From: Paludisphaera mucosa
Lineage (GTDB): Bacteria; Planctomycetota; Planctomycetia; Isosphaerales; Isosphaeraceae
Direction: 5' to 3'
Assembly: GCF_029589435.1 (NCBI RefSeq)
Contig: NZ_JARRAG010000006.1
Span: 1 to 64,000, forward strand
DNA: 64,000 nucleotides
The translations under genes were made by a program, and so were the position numbers. Of this stretch, positions 52,501 to 61,690 are shown piece by piece (the stretch's first letter is position 1; each line of letters begins with the position of its first letter). The notes beneath the pieces were generated by a model. That model was not told where the DNA came from, ran no database searches, and saw only the letters and a list, made by a program, of their open reading frames with translations.

Positions 52501-55317
52501 GTGACCTGGGCCTCGGCGGACGTGTCGGTGGCCGCGATCGGCGCCGACGGGTTGGCTACGGCCCTGGCCGTCGGCAGCACGGGGATCACGGCCTCCTTCG
52601 TCGGCATCACCAGCCCGGCCGACGTCCTGAGCGTGATCGCGCCCAGCTACGTGGTCGACACGGCCGACGACTCGTTCGGCTTCTACGACGGGACGACCAG
52701 CCTCCGCGAGGCGCTCGCCGGCGCCAACGCGGCCGCGGGCGGCCAGGCGATCACCTTCGACGCGGCGGCGTTCGCCACAGCCCGGACGATCGTCCTGGCC
52801 CTCGGCCGGCTCGAGTTCTCGGACGCGAGCGGTGCGACGACGATCGCCGGCCCGGCCGCGGGCCTGACGATCGACGCCGCCGGCGCGGGCCGGGTCTTCC
52901 AGGTCGACGAGTCGGCCGGGGCGTACCTGGACGGGCTGACGATCACCGGCGGCCGCGAGGCCGCGGGCGGCGGCGTGCTCAACCTGGGCGCGCTGACGAT
53001 GGTCGACTGCACGATCAGCGGCAACTCGACGTTCAACGGGTCCGGGGGTGGATTGCTGAACGCCTCGGGCGCGGCCACCCTGATCGGCTGCACGATCACC
53101 GGCAACGACTCCACCGTGTACTCCTACGGCGTAGGCGGCGGTGGCGTGATGAACTACCGCGGGACGCTGGCGATGACCGACTGCACCATATCCGGCAACT
53201 CGGCCTCGGGCTGGGCATGGGGCGGCGGCCTCACCTCGCTCTACGGAACCGCGACCCTCACCGACTGCGTCGTCAACGACAACTCGGGAGACGGCGTGGT
53301 GATCATCGCGGACGCCTCCGGCTCCGACGGATCGGCCGCCCTGACCGACTGCACGATCAGCGGGAATTCTGGCCGGGGATTGTCGAACTCCAGCGGCACG
53401 GTCGCGGCCGTCGGCGTCACGATCAACGGCAACGGCGGATCCGGGTTGTCGAACGACAGCGGCAAGGTCACGGCGATCGACTGCACGATCAGCGGGAATT
53501 CCGGCGGCGTGCTCACCAGCGGCTTCTACGGCGGCTACTTCGGCACGACGACCCTCACGGGCTGCCTCATCAGCGGCAACGCGTCGTCGAGCAGCGGTGG
53601 CGGCGTGGCGACCTCGGCCTACGGCACGACCAACCTGACCAATTGCACCGTCGCCGGCAACGCGTCGTCGAGCAGCGGCGGCGGCCTGTGTACGACGGGC
53701 GCATCCGCGGTGACGAATCTGACCGACTGCACTGTCAGCGGCAACACCGCGTCGAGCAGCGGCGGCGGCATCGCCACCACGGCCCGCGGCACGACCAATC
53801 TGACCAATTGCACCGTCGCCGGCAACGCGGCGTCGTTCAACGGCGGAGGCGTGGTCACGGTGGGCGTGTCCGCCGTGACGAATCTGACCGACTGCACCGT
53901 CAGCGGCAACGTCGCCGGCAACGGCGGCGGCGGCCTGGCGACCGCGTCCCGCGGCGCGATCCTGGCCGTCAACACCACCATCGCCGGCAACGCCGCCGCC
54001 ACCTTCGGCGGCGGCGCCTGGAGCAGCGGTGCCCTCCCGACGCTCCGCCTCATCAACTGCACCGTCAGCGGCAACAGCGCCGGCGCCTCCGGGGGCGGAT
54101 TGTACTCGACGTTCTCCGGCGTGGCCGGCACGATGGCGCTGACCAACACGATCGTCGCGGGCAACACGGGGCCGGACGGAGCCCCCTCCGACATCAAGGG
54201 GAACGCGCCCGTTTCGGGCGTCAACAACCTGATCGGCGTCGGCGGCTCGGGCGGGTTGATCGACGGAATCGACGGCAACCTCGTCGACGTGGCCATGGCC
54301 CTGCTCGCCCCGCTCGGCGACTACGGCGGGCCGACGCAGACCATGCCCCTGCTCCCCGGCGGCCCGGGGCTCGACGCCGGGACTTCTACGGGCGCCCCGA
54401 CGACCGATCAGCGCGGCCTGGGCCGGGTCGGCGGCGTGGACATCGGAGCCTTCGAAAGCCAGGGCTTCAAGATCGCGCCCATCGCCGGTGCCACACCTCA
54501 GACGTCCCTCGTCGATACGCCCTTCGGCAACCCGCTGGCCGTCTCCGTGACGGCGCTCAACTCCGTCGAGCCGGTCGACGGCGGCATGATCCGCTTCCTC
54601 AACGTGAGCAATGGACATGGCAGGAACGCCGTAACGCTCTCGTCCGAGTTCGCCGTCGTCGCGGACGGTCGGGCTTCCGTGACCGCCACGGCGGGCGACA
54701 GCGCCGGCCCTGCCACCGTCCGGGCCTTCCCCGGCGGCGAGAATGGTTCGGCGAGGTTCGACCTGACGATCGTGGCGGACATGGTCGCCGGCGTCAGCGT
54801 CGGCTGGGGCACGCAGACGGCCGGCCTGGTCACCGCACCGGACGGCGTCCAGCTCCTGCCTGTAGGCCGCAAAAGCACGATCGACTGGGCGGGCATCAAG
54901 TCGATCTCGGTGACGATCGCCGGAGGCGGCTCGGTCTCGGCGTCCGACGTGGTGGTCAAGGGCGTCAACGTCGCGGATTACGGCCCGGTCACGGTGATCG
55001 ATCTGGGCGGCGGGACCTTCCTCGTCACCCTGGCCAGGCCGATCAACGAGGCCGACCGGGTCACCATCACGATCTCCAACCCGACGATCGGGACGTACAC
55101 CCGCAGGCTCGACGTCCTGCCCGGCGACATCAACGACGACGGCACCGTGAATGCGGCCGACGTCAACTTCATGAAGTCCTACCTGGCCGGGCAGCCCAAC
55201 GTCCTCGGCGGGATCGACCCCGTCTTCTTCGACCTGAACGGCGACGGGATCGTGACGTCGGCCGACTACCTGGTCCTGACGAAGGCCATCGGCAAGAAGA
55301 AGACCAAGCTGCCCTGA
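49564..55317 (+). CDS. Giant exported beta-helix protein with Big-like repeats and C-terminal dockerin
   Basis: 1,917 residues from ATG 49564 (MTRPSANGRKRDRG). The N-terminus carries the planctomycete-type LEDRKLLSTFTV motif. Tandem parallel beta-helix rungs follow (TMTDCTISGN and LTNCTVSGN repeats), in three blocks separated by Ig-like regions. The last block is rich in SSSGGG. The C-terminal dockerin type I (LPGDINDDGTVNAADVNFMK and FDLNGDGIVTSADYLVLTK) has two Ca-binding loops. It is probably a surface adhesin or polysaccharide-binding protein. Two stretches (codons in 50386-51606 and 51886-53106) are identical at DNA level, so the protein contains an exact 407-residue duplication. Confidence 0.93.
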   Translation: MTRPSANGRKRDRGRLRPTLTALEDRKLLSTFTVTNTLDDGSDGSLRWAIGQANANSGPDTIDFSNLFDTPQTIPLGGTELSLADTTGATRIDGPAPGVTIDGGWMSGVFRIEPSAAASLSNLRITGGMNIGGAGVLNAGTLTMTDCTISGNQSTFWGGAGLSNAGTATLMGCTISDNSAYAFIYGGGGVYNNFGSTLSLTNCTVSGNSVTGRRQGTGTGLYSLYGGTLSLTNCTVSGNADSGVVIRGSTTTAVNTIIAGNGYDSTDLVGPLTPASTNNLIAVDARLAPLGDYGGPTRTMPLLPGSPAIDAGTTAGAPATDQRGVARVGGVDVGAFESRGFTIVATSGGGQTSGGAFAAPLVATVAANDPTEPVAGGLVTFSSPTPGPGAIFSGNPATIGVDGTASATASSNFIGGSYFVTAVAAGVSGTASFELTNDGLVSIKVVASVADPTLALGVSGRFSAVGVFADGSTVDLTNSVTWASADVSVAAIGADGLATALAVGSTGITASFVGITSPADVLSVIAPSYVVDTADDSFGFYDGTTSLREALAGANAAAGGQAITFDAAAFATARTIVLALGRLEFSDASGATTIAGPAAGLTIDAAGAGRVFQVDESAGAYLDGLTITGGREAAGGGVLNLGALTMVDCTISGNSTFNGSGGGLLNASGAATLIGCTITGNNAAVYFMYGYGGGGVMNQNGTLSLTNCTIAGNSVSGFGGSGGGLNSLNGTATLINCTVAGNFSGGVVINDATATAVNTIIAGNDYNLSGSLDPASTNNLIAVDARLAPLGDYGGPTRTMPLLPGSPAIDAGTTAGAPATDQRGVARVGGVDVGAFESRGFTIVATSGGGQTSGGAFAAPLVATVAANDPTEPVAGGLVTFSSPTPGPGAIFSGNPATIGVDGTASATASSNFIGGSYFVTAVAAGVSGTASFELTNDGLVSIKVVASVADPTLALGVSGRFSAVGVFADGSTVDLTNSVTWASADVSVAAIGADGLATALAVGSTGITASFVGITSPADVLSVIAPSYVVDTADDSFGFYDGTTSLREALAGANAAAGGQAITFDAAAFATARTIVLALGRLEFSDASGATTIAGPAAGLTIDAAGAGRVFQVDESAGAYLDGLTITGGREAAGGGVLNLGALTMVDCTISGNSTFNGSGGGLLNASGAATLIGCTITGNDSTVYSYGVGGGGVMNYRGTLAMTDCTISGNSASGWAWGGGLTSLYGTATLTDCVVNDNSGDGVVIIADASGSDGSAALTDCTISGNSGRGLSNSSGTVAAVGVTINGNGGSGLSNDSGKVTAIDCTISGNSGGVLTSGFYGGYFGTTTLTGCLISGNASSSSGGGVATSAYGTTNLTNCTVAGNASSSSGGGLCTTGASAVTNLTDCTVSGNTASSSGGGIATTARGTTNLTNCTVAGNAASFNGGGVVTVGVSAVTNLTDCTVSGNVAGNGGGGLATASRGAILAVNTTIAGNAAATFGGGAWSSGALPTLRLINCTVSGNSAGASGGGLYSTFSGVAGTMALTNTIVAGNTGPDGAPSDIKGNAPVSGVNNLIGVGGSGGLIDGIDGNLVDVAMALLAPLGDYGGPTQTMPLLPGGPGLDAGTSTGAPTTDQRGLGRVGGVDIGAFESQGFKIAPIAGATPQTSLVDTPFGNPLAVSVTALNSVEPVDGGMIRFLNVSNGHGRNAVTLSSEFAVVADGRASVTATAGDSAGPATVRAFPGGENGSARFDLTIVADMVAGVSVGWGTQTAGLVTAPDGVQLLPVGRKSTIDWAGIKSISVTIAGGGSVSASDVVVKGVNVADYGPVTVIDLGGGTFLVTLARPINEADRVTITISNPTIGTYTRRLDVLPGDINDDGTVNAADVNFMKSYLAGQPNVLGGIDPVFFDLNGDGIVTSADYLVLTKAIGKKKTKLP
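50386..51606 (+). repeat. 1,221-bp perfect direct repeat, copy 1
   Basis: Line-by-line comparison with 51886-53106 shows no difference over 1,221 bases, at an offset of exactly 1,500. Flanks differ on both sides. The length is a multiple of three, so the frame is kept. A copy this exact implies recent duplication or gene conversion, and it is a deletion hot spot. Confidence 0.92.
51886..53106 (+). repeat. 1,221-bp perfect direct repeat, copy 2
   Basis: Second copy of the repeat at 50386-51606. It encodes a beta-helix block plus an Ig-like region of the exported protein. The sequence diverges right after 53106 (AAC against GAC). Confidence 0.92.
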
Positions 55318-55404
55318 GGCATCCCGAGGTCGACCTCCAGGCCACCCGCGACCGCAGGGCGGTCTGTTACCCTTTCATCTCCAGGACACCGACCGAGAAT
55401 CATC

Positions 55405-56058
55405 ATGATTACGACCCTCCGCAAGCGTTTCTCGCTAACTTCGACCGTCCGGATCACCGGCCGAGCGCTGGTCGTGGCTCTCGCCTGCCTGACGGCGGCG
55501 GGCTCCTCCGACGCTCGGGCCGGCTTGACGATCGAGATCCAGAACTTCACGACCCTGGCCGACGACACAGGCTCGTTCGACGTCATCCTCGTCAACGATG
55601 GCCCGACGTCCTATAGCGTCGGCTCCGACGTGGTGGAGGTCGCGATCCTCGGCGCGACCGGAGCCAAATTCACCGACGCGACCACCGCCACCGGCATGAC
55701 GTACATCTACGCGACGTCGTTCGCCGATTTCCTCGGCATCCCCCTGTACGCCGGCCTCGCTGACCGGGATCTGACGGTCGTCGATTCGGAGTTCGACGTC
55801 CCGTTCTATCGGGTCGTGGGGTTCGGCGAGAGCTACGGCCTCGCGCACGTCACCTTCCAGGACGACCCACTTTCGCGCCTCTCGGCCGGCATGATCCAGG
55901 TGGTCGCCGAAGGGACGTCGATCTCCGACGAGTCCGGCGAAATCATCTACCCCGCCCAGGCCGTCCCCGAGCCTGCTTCGCTTTGCGCGTTCGCACTCGG
56001 CGTCGCCGCGATCGCCGCCGCTTCGACCAAGCGGCGATTGGCCCACACGCTTCCTTGA
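55405..56058 (+). CDS. PEP-CTERM sorting domain protein
   Basis: 217 residues from ATG 55405. Signal peptide with RALVVALACLTAAGSSDARA. The mature domain is beta-rich (IEIQNFTTLADDTGSFDVIL, VEVAILGATGAKF). The C-terminus has VPEPASLCAFALGVAAIAAA followed by STKRR, the PEP-CTERM signal handled by exosortase. Expected to be displayed at the cell surface. It lies 88 bases after the beta-helix gene. Confidence 0.9.
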   Translation: MITTLRKRFSLTSTVRITGRALVVALACLTAAGSSDARAGLTIEIQNFTTLADDTGSFDVILVNDGPTSYSVGSDVVEVAILGATGAKFTDATTATGMTYIYATSFADFLGIPLYAGLADRDLTVVDSEFDVPFYRVVGFGESYGLAHVTFQDDPLSRLSAGMIQVVAEGTSISDESGEIIYPAQAVPEPASLCAFALGVAAIAAASTKRRLAHTLP

Positions 56059-56210
56059 TTTGTCGATGAGGTTCGGGGTCGTTTCGGCGGCCCCGAGCCA
56101 ACAAGCTGCTATCCCGACAAGCTTTCAGGCAACACCGCTTTCGCCCAGGCGCTTCATTGCACGTTCCCGCTGTCTGATTTCTCTGCCGGTCGAACGGCGG
56201 TCGGTGTCGT

Positions 56211-56771
56211 ATGATCGACCTGATGAACGAGGTGACCCGCATCCTCTCGAATATCGAATCGGGCGAGCCCGCGGCGAGCGAGAAGCTCCTGCCTCTCGTC
56301 TACGACGAGCTGCGCAGGCTCGCGGCCGCCAGGATGGTCGGCGAGCGGGCGGACCACTCGCTCGACGCCACGGCGTTGGTGCACGAGGCCTACCTGCGCC
56401 TGGGCGGCGACCAGAAGTTCGAAGGGAGGGCGCACTTCTTCGCTGCCGCCGCCGAGGCGATGCGACGGGTCCTCGTCGACCACAGTCGCAACCGAGCCCG
56501 CCTGAAGCGAGGGGGCGGGAAGAAGCGGATCGATCTCGACCGGCTCATGGAGCCCGCCTCGGCGACGAACGAGGAACTCCTCGCGCTCGACGAAGCCCTC
56601 GGCGACCTCGCCCGCCAGTATCCGGAGGCCGCCGAACTCGTGAAGCTGCGGTTCTTCGCCGGCATGACCATGAACGAAGCGGCCGAGGCGCTGCAGCTCT
56701 CGCCCAGGACGGCCAACCGGCAATGGGCGTTCGCGCGCGCCTGGCTGGCGGCGTCGCTCACCCGCGAGTGA
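56211..56771 (+). CDS. ECF-type sigma factor
   Basis: 186 residues from ATG 56211 (MIDLMNEVTRILSNIESGEP; ATG 56223 possible). It has the pattern of the planctomycete-rich ECF group: LLPLVYDELRRLAAARM, DATALVHEAYLRLGG, EAMRRVLVDHSRNRARLKRG. Region 4 is PEAAELVKLRFFAGMTMNEAAEALQLSPRTANRQWAFARAWL. It is followed by a PEP-CTERM gene and a large kinase, and may be functionally paired with that kinase. Confidence 0.92.
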   Translation: MIDLMNEVTRILSNIESGEPAASEKLLPLVYDELRRLAAARMVGERADHSLDATALVHEAYLRLGGDQKFEGRAHFFAAAAEAMRRVLVDHSRNRARLKRGGGKKRIDLDRLMEPASATNEELLALDEALGDLARQYPEAAELVKLRFFAGMTMNEAAEALQLSPRTANRQWAFARAWLAASLTRE

Positions 56772-56872
56772 TCCGAAAATTCATCCAGATCGCGCGGCAT
56801 GTTTTCCGCCCGGACGGAGCATTGGATGCGCTTGAGACGCATCGTCCTCCATCCGTTGGAGAGCTTGCCGCC

Positions 56873-57694
56873 ATGTTCCACCTCCTTCGCCGGCGCCATC
56901 ACGCCGCGATCGCCCGCCTGGCCCTCCTCGCGTCATCCTGCCTCGCGGTCGCGACTTCCGCCGATGCGGACGTCCTCTATGAGACCGGATTCGAGGCCCC
57001 GACCTTCACCGCCGGAGCGCCGATCGACGGCCAGGGCGGTTTCCACACCGATTTCTTCCCGAACGCCTCGACCGTCAGCACGGCGTTCCCGGCCGGCGGG
57101 AGCCAGGCGCTCCGGATCGACGCCGCCTCGCTGCTGGAGATCGATCCGTCGATCCCGATCTCTCAGAACTACAATTGGGTCGACCTCGGCGACCCGGTGG
57201 CGGGCGGGGCCCGAGTCTTGCGCGTCGAGGCGGACGTCGCCGTCTTCGCATCCGGGCCCGGCGAGGTCCAGGTCGGCCTCCAGGCGTACGACCGGGACTT
57301 CAACGGCATCGCCGGGATCACCATCACCACCGACGACGAGGGGACCGGGCCGAAGCTCGCCTATTACACCGACCCCGCGAACCCCGAATTGATCGCATTC
57401 ACCTCCTTCGGCGAATACGTTCATCTCGGCATGACCCTGGACTATACGCTGCGAACGGCGTCATTCGACCTGAACGGAGTGACGCTCGGGACGGCGGCGT
57501 TCGCCCCGGGAGTCGGCAATGTGAGCGACTTCGATATTTACATGCAACGCATAGACTGGTCGACTCCGACCGGGACCGTGGCGTACTTCGACAACTACGC
57601 GGTGACCGCCGTCCCGGAGCCCGCCAGCCTCGGGCTGCTTGCGGGCGGGCTTGGGGTCCTCGCCGTGCGGGCCCGACGGCGGAACGCGCGTTGA
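56873..57694 (+). CDS. PEP-CTERM sorting domain protein
   Basis: 273 residues from ATG 56873 (MFHLLRRRHHAAIARLALLA). A signal peptide ends near ATSADADVLYETGFE. The body is a beta-sandwich, concanavalin/lectin-like by pattern (GNVSDFDIYMQRIDWSTPTG). The C-terminal PEP-CTERM is VPEPASLGLLAGGLGVLAVR plus ARRR. Placed between an ECF sigma gene and a kinase gene, 102 bases from the first. The reading frame extends further left, but that part is out of register with the real sigma gene. Confidence 0.88.
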   Translation: MFHLLRRRHHAAIARLALLASSCLAVATSADADVLYETGFEAPTFTAGAPIDGQGGFHTDFFPNASTVSTAFPAGGSQALRIDAASLLEIDPSIPISQNYNWVDLGDPVAGGARVLRVEADVAVFASGPGEVQVGLQAYDRDFNGIAGITITTDDEGTGPKLAYYTDPANPELIAFTSFGEYVHLGMTLDYTLRTASFDLNGVTLGTAAFAPGVGNVSDFDIYMQRIDWSTPTGTVAYFDNYAVTAVPEPASLGLLAGGLGVLAVRARRRNAR

Positions 57695-57811
57695 TCTCCG
57701 ATCCGTTGGCCGGCGGCGGGTCCGCCACCCGTCGTCGGAAGTCATACGCAGGCGTGAAATCGCGAAAAATGCAGGACATTGTGACTCGACTCCCATCCCC
57801 GAGGTGACTCG

Positions 57812-60800
57812 ATGCCGAGCCCCGACCCGCAGTTGATGACCGTCTTCTCGGACGCGCTGGAGCGGAACGACCCGGCCGCCCGCGCCGCCTATCTCGACGA
57901 GGCCTGCCGGGGGAACGCGGGGCTTCGCCGTCTGGTCGAGGAGATGCTGGCCGCCCACGACGGCGCCGGCCGGTTCCTGGAACCCGGCCCTCCCGCAACG
58001 GCGGAATCCTCCTCGATCGCAAACCTCCCCGTCACCGAGCGCGCCGCCCCCGAAAGCCCGGCCCGCGCGGGAACCGCCACGGAAGCCCATGATCGCGACG
58101 GCTCGAGCACGAAAGCGGCGTCCCTGCAGTTCTCCGCCGAGTCGGCGGGGACGGTCGTCGCCGGCCGGTACAAACTGCTCCAGCAGATCGGCGAAGGGGG
58201 CATGGGCACGGTCTGGATGGCCGACCAGACCGATCCCGTCAGGCGCCGGGTCGCGGTCAAGCTGATCCGCGTGCATCAGGGGAATTCGCGGACGATCCTG
58301 TCGCGGTTCGAGGCCGAGCGGCAGGCCATCGCTCTGATGGACCACCCCCACATCGCCAAGCTCCTCGACGCCGGCACGACGGCCGACGGCTCGCCGTTCT
58401 TCGTCATGGAGCTGGTCAAAGGCGTCCCGCTCAACGAGTATTGCGACGCCCACCACCTGAGCATCCGCGATCGGCTTGCGCTCTTCGTGCAGATCTGCTC
58501 GGCCGTGCAGCACGCGCATCAGAAGGGCATCATCCACCGCGACCTGAAACCGACGAACATCCTCGTCGAGGATCACGACGGCAAGCCGATGCCCAGGGTG
58601 ATCGACTTCGGCCTGGCCAAGGCGACCTCGGGGCTGCAACTGAGCGAGAACACGCTGTTCACGGCCTTCGGAAGCGTCATGGGAACGCCGCTGTACATGG
58701 CGCCCGAGCAGGCGGCATTCAACGCCGTGGACGTCGACACCCGGGCCGACGTCTACGCCCTCGGCGTGATCCTGTATGAGCTGCTGACGGGCACGACGCC
58801 GATCACGCGGGAGTCGATGAAGAAGGCCGCGCTCGACGAGATGCTCAGGTTGATCCGCGAGCAGGACGCGCCGACGCCGTCGAGCCGGCTGAGCACGGTC
58901 GACTCGGCCCCCAGCATCGCCGCCAACCGGAGGACGGAGCCGCAAAAACTGGGCCGGTTCGTGAAGGGGGAGCTCGACTGGATTGTGCTGAAAGCCCTCA
59001 GCAAGGAACGCGACCGCCGTTACGAAACCGCGACCGGGTTCGGGAGGGATGTCGAGCGTTTCCTGAATAACGAGGCCGTCGCCGCCGGCCCGCCGAGCGC
59101 GAGCTATCGGCTGCGGAAGTTCGTGAAGCGGAATCGCGGCCAGGTCCTCGCGGCGAGCCTGGTGCTGCTCGCGCTGCTGGCGGGCATCGCCGGGACGACC
59201 TTGGGGCTGGTGGAAGCCCGGCGATCGGCCGACGCGGAGCGCAAGGCCAAGCGCGACGCGGAAGAGAAGAGCGTCCTGGCCGAGTCGAACGAGAAGAAGG
59301 CCCTGGCCGCCGCCGAGGAGGAGAAGAAGGCGAAAGAGTCGGTCGAGTCGGTGCTGGGCTTCGTGGAGGGCAAGATCTTCGCGGCCGCTCGCCCCAAGGG
59401 CCAGGAGGGGGGCCTGGGCTACGACGTCAAGCTGGTCGACGCCATCACGGCTTCCCTGCCGTCGATCGATGGAGACTTCCGCGGCCGACCGCTGATCGAA
59501 GCCCGGCTCCGCCGGACGATCGGAAATTCCTTCTTCTTCCTGAGCCTTTTCGATCGGGCACTCGAGCAGCACGAGGCCGACTACAAGATCCGTCGCCGCG
59601 AACTCGGCCCCGACCATATCGACACGCTCAAGAGCCTGATGAACGTGGCCACCAACTACTGGCTCGTCGGCCGACGCGCCGAGGGCATCAATCGCATGGA
59701 AGAGGCAGTGAGGCTCATGAAGGCCGGGCAGGGCCCGGATTACGAGCTCGCCATCTGGTCCATGGGCAACCTGGCGGGCATGTACTTGGAGGCCGGCCGG
59801 CACGCCGAAGCCATCGAAACGCAGCAAGAGGTCGTCGCCAGGCAAACGTCCAAGGTCGGTCCCGAGCACTACGACACGACGTTCGCCAAGCTCAACCTGG
59901 CCCGCATGTACGACGAGATGGGCCACCACGCCGAGGCGCTCAAGCTCTTCGAGGAGGCGCTGCCCAGGGAGGAAGCCGCGCTGGGCCGCGATCATCCCGA
60001 CACCCTTGCCAGCACGACCGATCTGGCCAAGATCTACAACGAACTCGGCCGGCACGCCGAGTCGCTCTCGCTCTTCGAAAAGACGCTGCCCCTTTTGAAG
60101 GACAAGTTCGGCCCCGATCACCGTAGTACCCTGGCCGCCAACAGCGTCCTGGCCGACGTCTACTCGGCCTTGGGCCGGGAAGCGGACGCCCTCCGCCTGC
60201 TGGAAGAGACGCTGGCTCGAGGGAAGGCCCAGTTCGGTCCGGACCACGTCTATACGCTCGAGAGCATGACGTCCCTGGCCCGCGTCCATATGGCCGCGGG
60301 CCGCGGCGATCGCGCGAAGGCGCTCCTCGAGGAGTGCTCCGCGGCGAGCCGCAAGGAGCCGGCGAGCTCATGGAAGGTCGCGGCGCTCCAGGCGTGGTTC
60401 GGTCTCGACGACGACTTCGCCGAGACCCGGACGCGCATCCTCGAGTTCGCCCGGGGGACCAACGACGCAACGACGGCGCTCCGCGCCGCACAGGTCGGCG
60501 CTTTGCGGCCGTCGGACGACCAGGCCGTCCAGCGCGAGACGCTGGATCTGGGACGGAAGGCGGTCGAGCTCCACAAGGGGGAGAGACAACTCCTGGCCCT
60601 GGGCATGGCCGAGTACCGCATTGGCCGCTTCGCCGAGGCCGAGAAAACCTTCCAGTCAGCCGCCACCCCTTGGCGGGATATCACCGCGGCGGACACGGCG
60701 GACTTCTATCGGGCGATGTGCCTCTTCCGGCTCGGCCGAAAAGAGGAGGCCAGGGACCTTGCGACCAGGACCGCCGGGCGGATGAAGCCGCTCCCGAAAG

Positions 60801-60916
60801 TCGGGCAAGGCCCGGGCTCGGGCAACAGCGGCGATTCAGGCAACCTCATCCTGTGGCTGGCCTACAAGGAAGCGAAGATGACGATCGACCTCGAAGAGCC
60901 CCCGCCGCGTCGGTGA
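57812..60916 (+). CDS. Ser/Thr protein kinase with kinesin-light-chain-type TPRs
   Basis: 1,034 residues. The N-terminal 110 residues are a helical leader plus disordered linker. Kinase domain about 120-430: GEGGMGTVWMADQTDPVRRR, VAVKLIRVHQG, IIHRDLKPTNILVED, VIDFGLAKA, GTPLYMAPEQAAF. Membrane helix VLAASLVLLALLAGIAGTTLG near 447-467. A Lys/Glu-rich coiled coil is followed by TPR units of about 42 residues (REEAALGRDHPDTLASTTDL, KFGPDHRSTLAANSVLA). This type, with upstream ECF sigma, recurs in planctomycetes. It should be phosphorylated and may act on the sigma factor. Confidence 0.93.
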   Translation: MPSPDPQLMTVFSDALERNDPAARAAYLDEACRGNAGLRRLVEEMLAAHDGAGRFLEPGPPATAESSSIANLPVTERAAPESPARAGTATEAHDRDGSSTKAASLQFSAESAGTVVAGRYKLLQQIGEGGMGTVWMADQTDPVRRRVAVKLIRVHQGNSRTILSRFEAERQAIALMDHPHIAKLLDAGTTADGSPFFVMELVKGVPLNEYCDAHHLSIRDRLALFVQICSAVQHAHQKGIIHRDLKPTNILVEDHDGKPMPRVIDFGLAKATSGLQLSENTLFTAFGSVMGTPLYMAPEQAAFNAVDVDTRADVYALGVILYELLTGTTPITRESMKKAALDEMLRLIREQDAPTPSSRLSTVDSAPSIAANRRTEPQKLGRFVKGELDWIVLKALSKERDRRYETATGFGRDVERFLNNEAVAAGPPSASYRLRKFVKRNRGQVLAASLVLLALLAGIAGTTLGLVEARRSADAERKAKRDAEEKSVLAESNEKKALAAAEEEKKAKESVESVLGFVEGKIFAAARPKGQEGGLGYDVKLVDAITASLPSIDGDFRGRPLIEARLRRTIGNSFFFLSLFDRALEQHEADYKIRRRELGPDHIDTLKSLMNVATNYWLVGRRAEGINRMEEAVRLMKAGQGPDYELAIWSMGNLAGMYLEAGRHAEAIETQQEVVARQTSKVGPEHYDTTFAKLNLARMYDEMGHHAEALKLFEEALPREEAALGRDHPDTLASTTDLAKIYNELGRHAESLSLFEKTLPLLKDKFGPDHRSTLAANSVLADVYSALGREADALRLLEETLARGKAQFGPDHVYTLESMTSLARVHMAAGRGDRAKALLEECSAASRKEPASSWKVAALQAWFGLDDDFAETRTRILEFARGTNDATTALRAAQVGALRPSDDQAVQRETLDLGRKAVELHKGERQLLALGMAEYRIGRFAEAEKTFQSAATPWRDITAADTADFYRAMCLFRLGRKEEARDLATRTAGRMKPLPKVGQGPGSGNSGDSGNLILWLAYKEAKMTIDLEEPPPRR

Positions 60917-60982
60917 AATCCGACGGCGACCGGATGACCATCGGCCGGAAGCCGGAGGCTTCGGCAGTCGGAGCCTTGATCC

Positions 60983-61030
60983 ATGAAGAGAACCAGGTTC
61001 ACCGCCGGGTAGATCGTCTTCGCACGGACG
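60983..61030 (+). pseudogene. IS3-type OrfA N-terminal scrap with nonsense mutation
   Basis: MKRTRFTAG then a stop and IVFAR in the same frame. It resembles the conserved first residues of one group of IS3-family OrfA proteins (MKRTRFTxEQIVFAL). Too short for a firm family call. Confidence 0.4.
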
Positions 61031-61371
61031 ACCGCTCGTGCCACAAGTTGCCCGAGGCCGAGGCGGCAATTCCGGGTGGCACCGCCCGCGGCACGGGCCA
61101 AGGCGGAAGGCGAGGCCTCCGACGAGGTAAGTCCGGCCGTGGAGCCGCCAGCGCCAGGGAGTCAGCGGGGCCGACGCGGCGAGCGGGCGGATCGAAGGGT
61201 CGGCCCGCAGGGCCGCCAGCAGCTGCCGGGGATGCGCCCCGCGGAAGTGGTTCCCCGCCCGGCCCAGCTCCCGGAGCAGGCCGGCGAGGTCGCCCTCGGG
61301 CGTCTCGTGCCACCCCGCGAACGTATCCGACGAGACGACCTCGGCGACGAGCGTCGCCTCGCCCCCGGGCG

Positions 61372-61446
61372 AGGCCAGGCTCGTCGATGCGACGCACCGC
61401 CTCGACCTTGAACTCGCGCGTGAACGTCCTTCGGGTCTTCGCCATC
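61372..61446 (-). pseudogene. Transposase OrfA N-terminal scrap
   Basis: MAKTRRTFTREFKVEAVRRI is typical of the N-terminal HTH of IS3-family OrfA (usually continued as VAEKGLSLAEVGRELG). Here the reading changes to unrelated residues after RRI, so only about 22 residues remain. Confidence 0.6.
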
Positions 61447-61690
61447 GGGGGGCCTCCGCAGGTCGAGCTTACGTTCCTACCTAGGCGCTCGCCATCCGTG
61501 GGGAAGTCCATATGGACGCTCCACGCTCGATACGGCGCATTTCGGCGTAGGAGTCGCGGCCGAGGCCGTCGTTCAGCGGGAGGAGCTCGACGAAGCGGCT
61601 CCAGCCCAGCTCACGGGTCAAGGCGGCGACGACCTCGCGGTCCGGGAGCGGCCCAACCCCTCGTTCATCCTCCGTCCTCTCGTCGGCCGA

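Larger units (their letters stand above)
60917..61690. other. Transposase debris
   Basis: Plus strand: ATG 60983 starts MKRTRFTAG, then TAG and IVFAR. This matches the start of IS3-family OrfA (MKRTRFT.EQIVFALRQ) with Gln mutated to TAG. Minus strand: ATG 61446 starts MAKTRRTFTREFKVEAVRRI, the start of another OrfA, which loses its frame within 20 codons. Between them an open minus-strand frame has protein-like composition but no recognised family. Both are dead fragments. Confidence 0.6.

Noticed and set aside
53560-54100. Possible CRISPR or tandem repeat array inside the beta-helix gene
   Set aside because: The repeats encode beta-helix rungs (LTNCTVAGN) in one open frame; they are protein repeats.
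52423-54618. 731-codon minus-strand open frame
   Set aside because: Antisense to the beta-helix gene; repetitive because that gene is repetitive.
57461-60289. 942-codon minus-strand open frame
   Set aside because: Antisense to a kinase with full kinase and TPR motifs.
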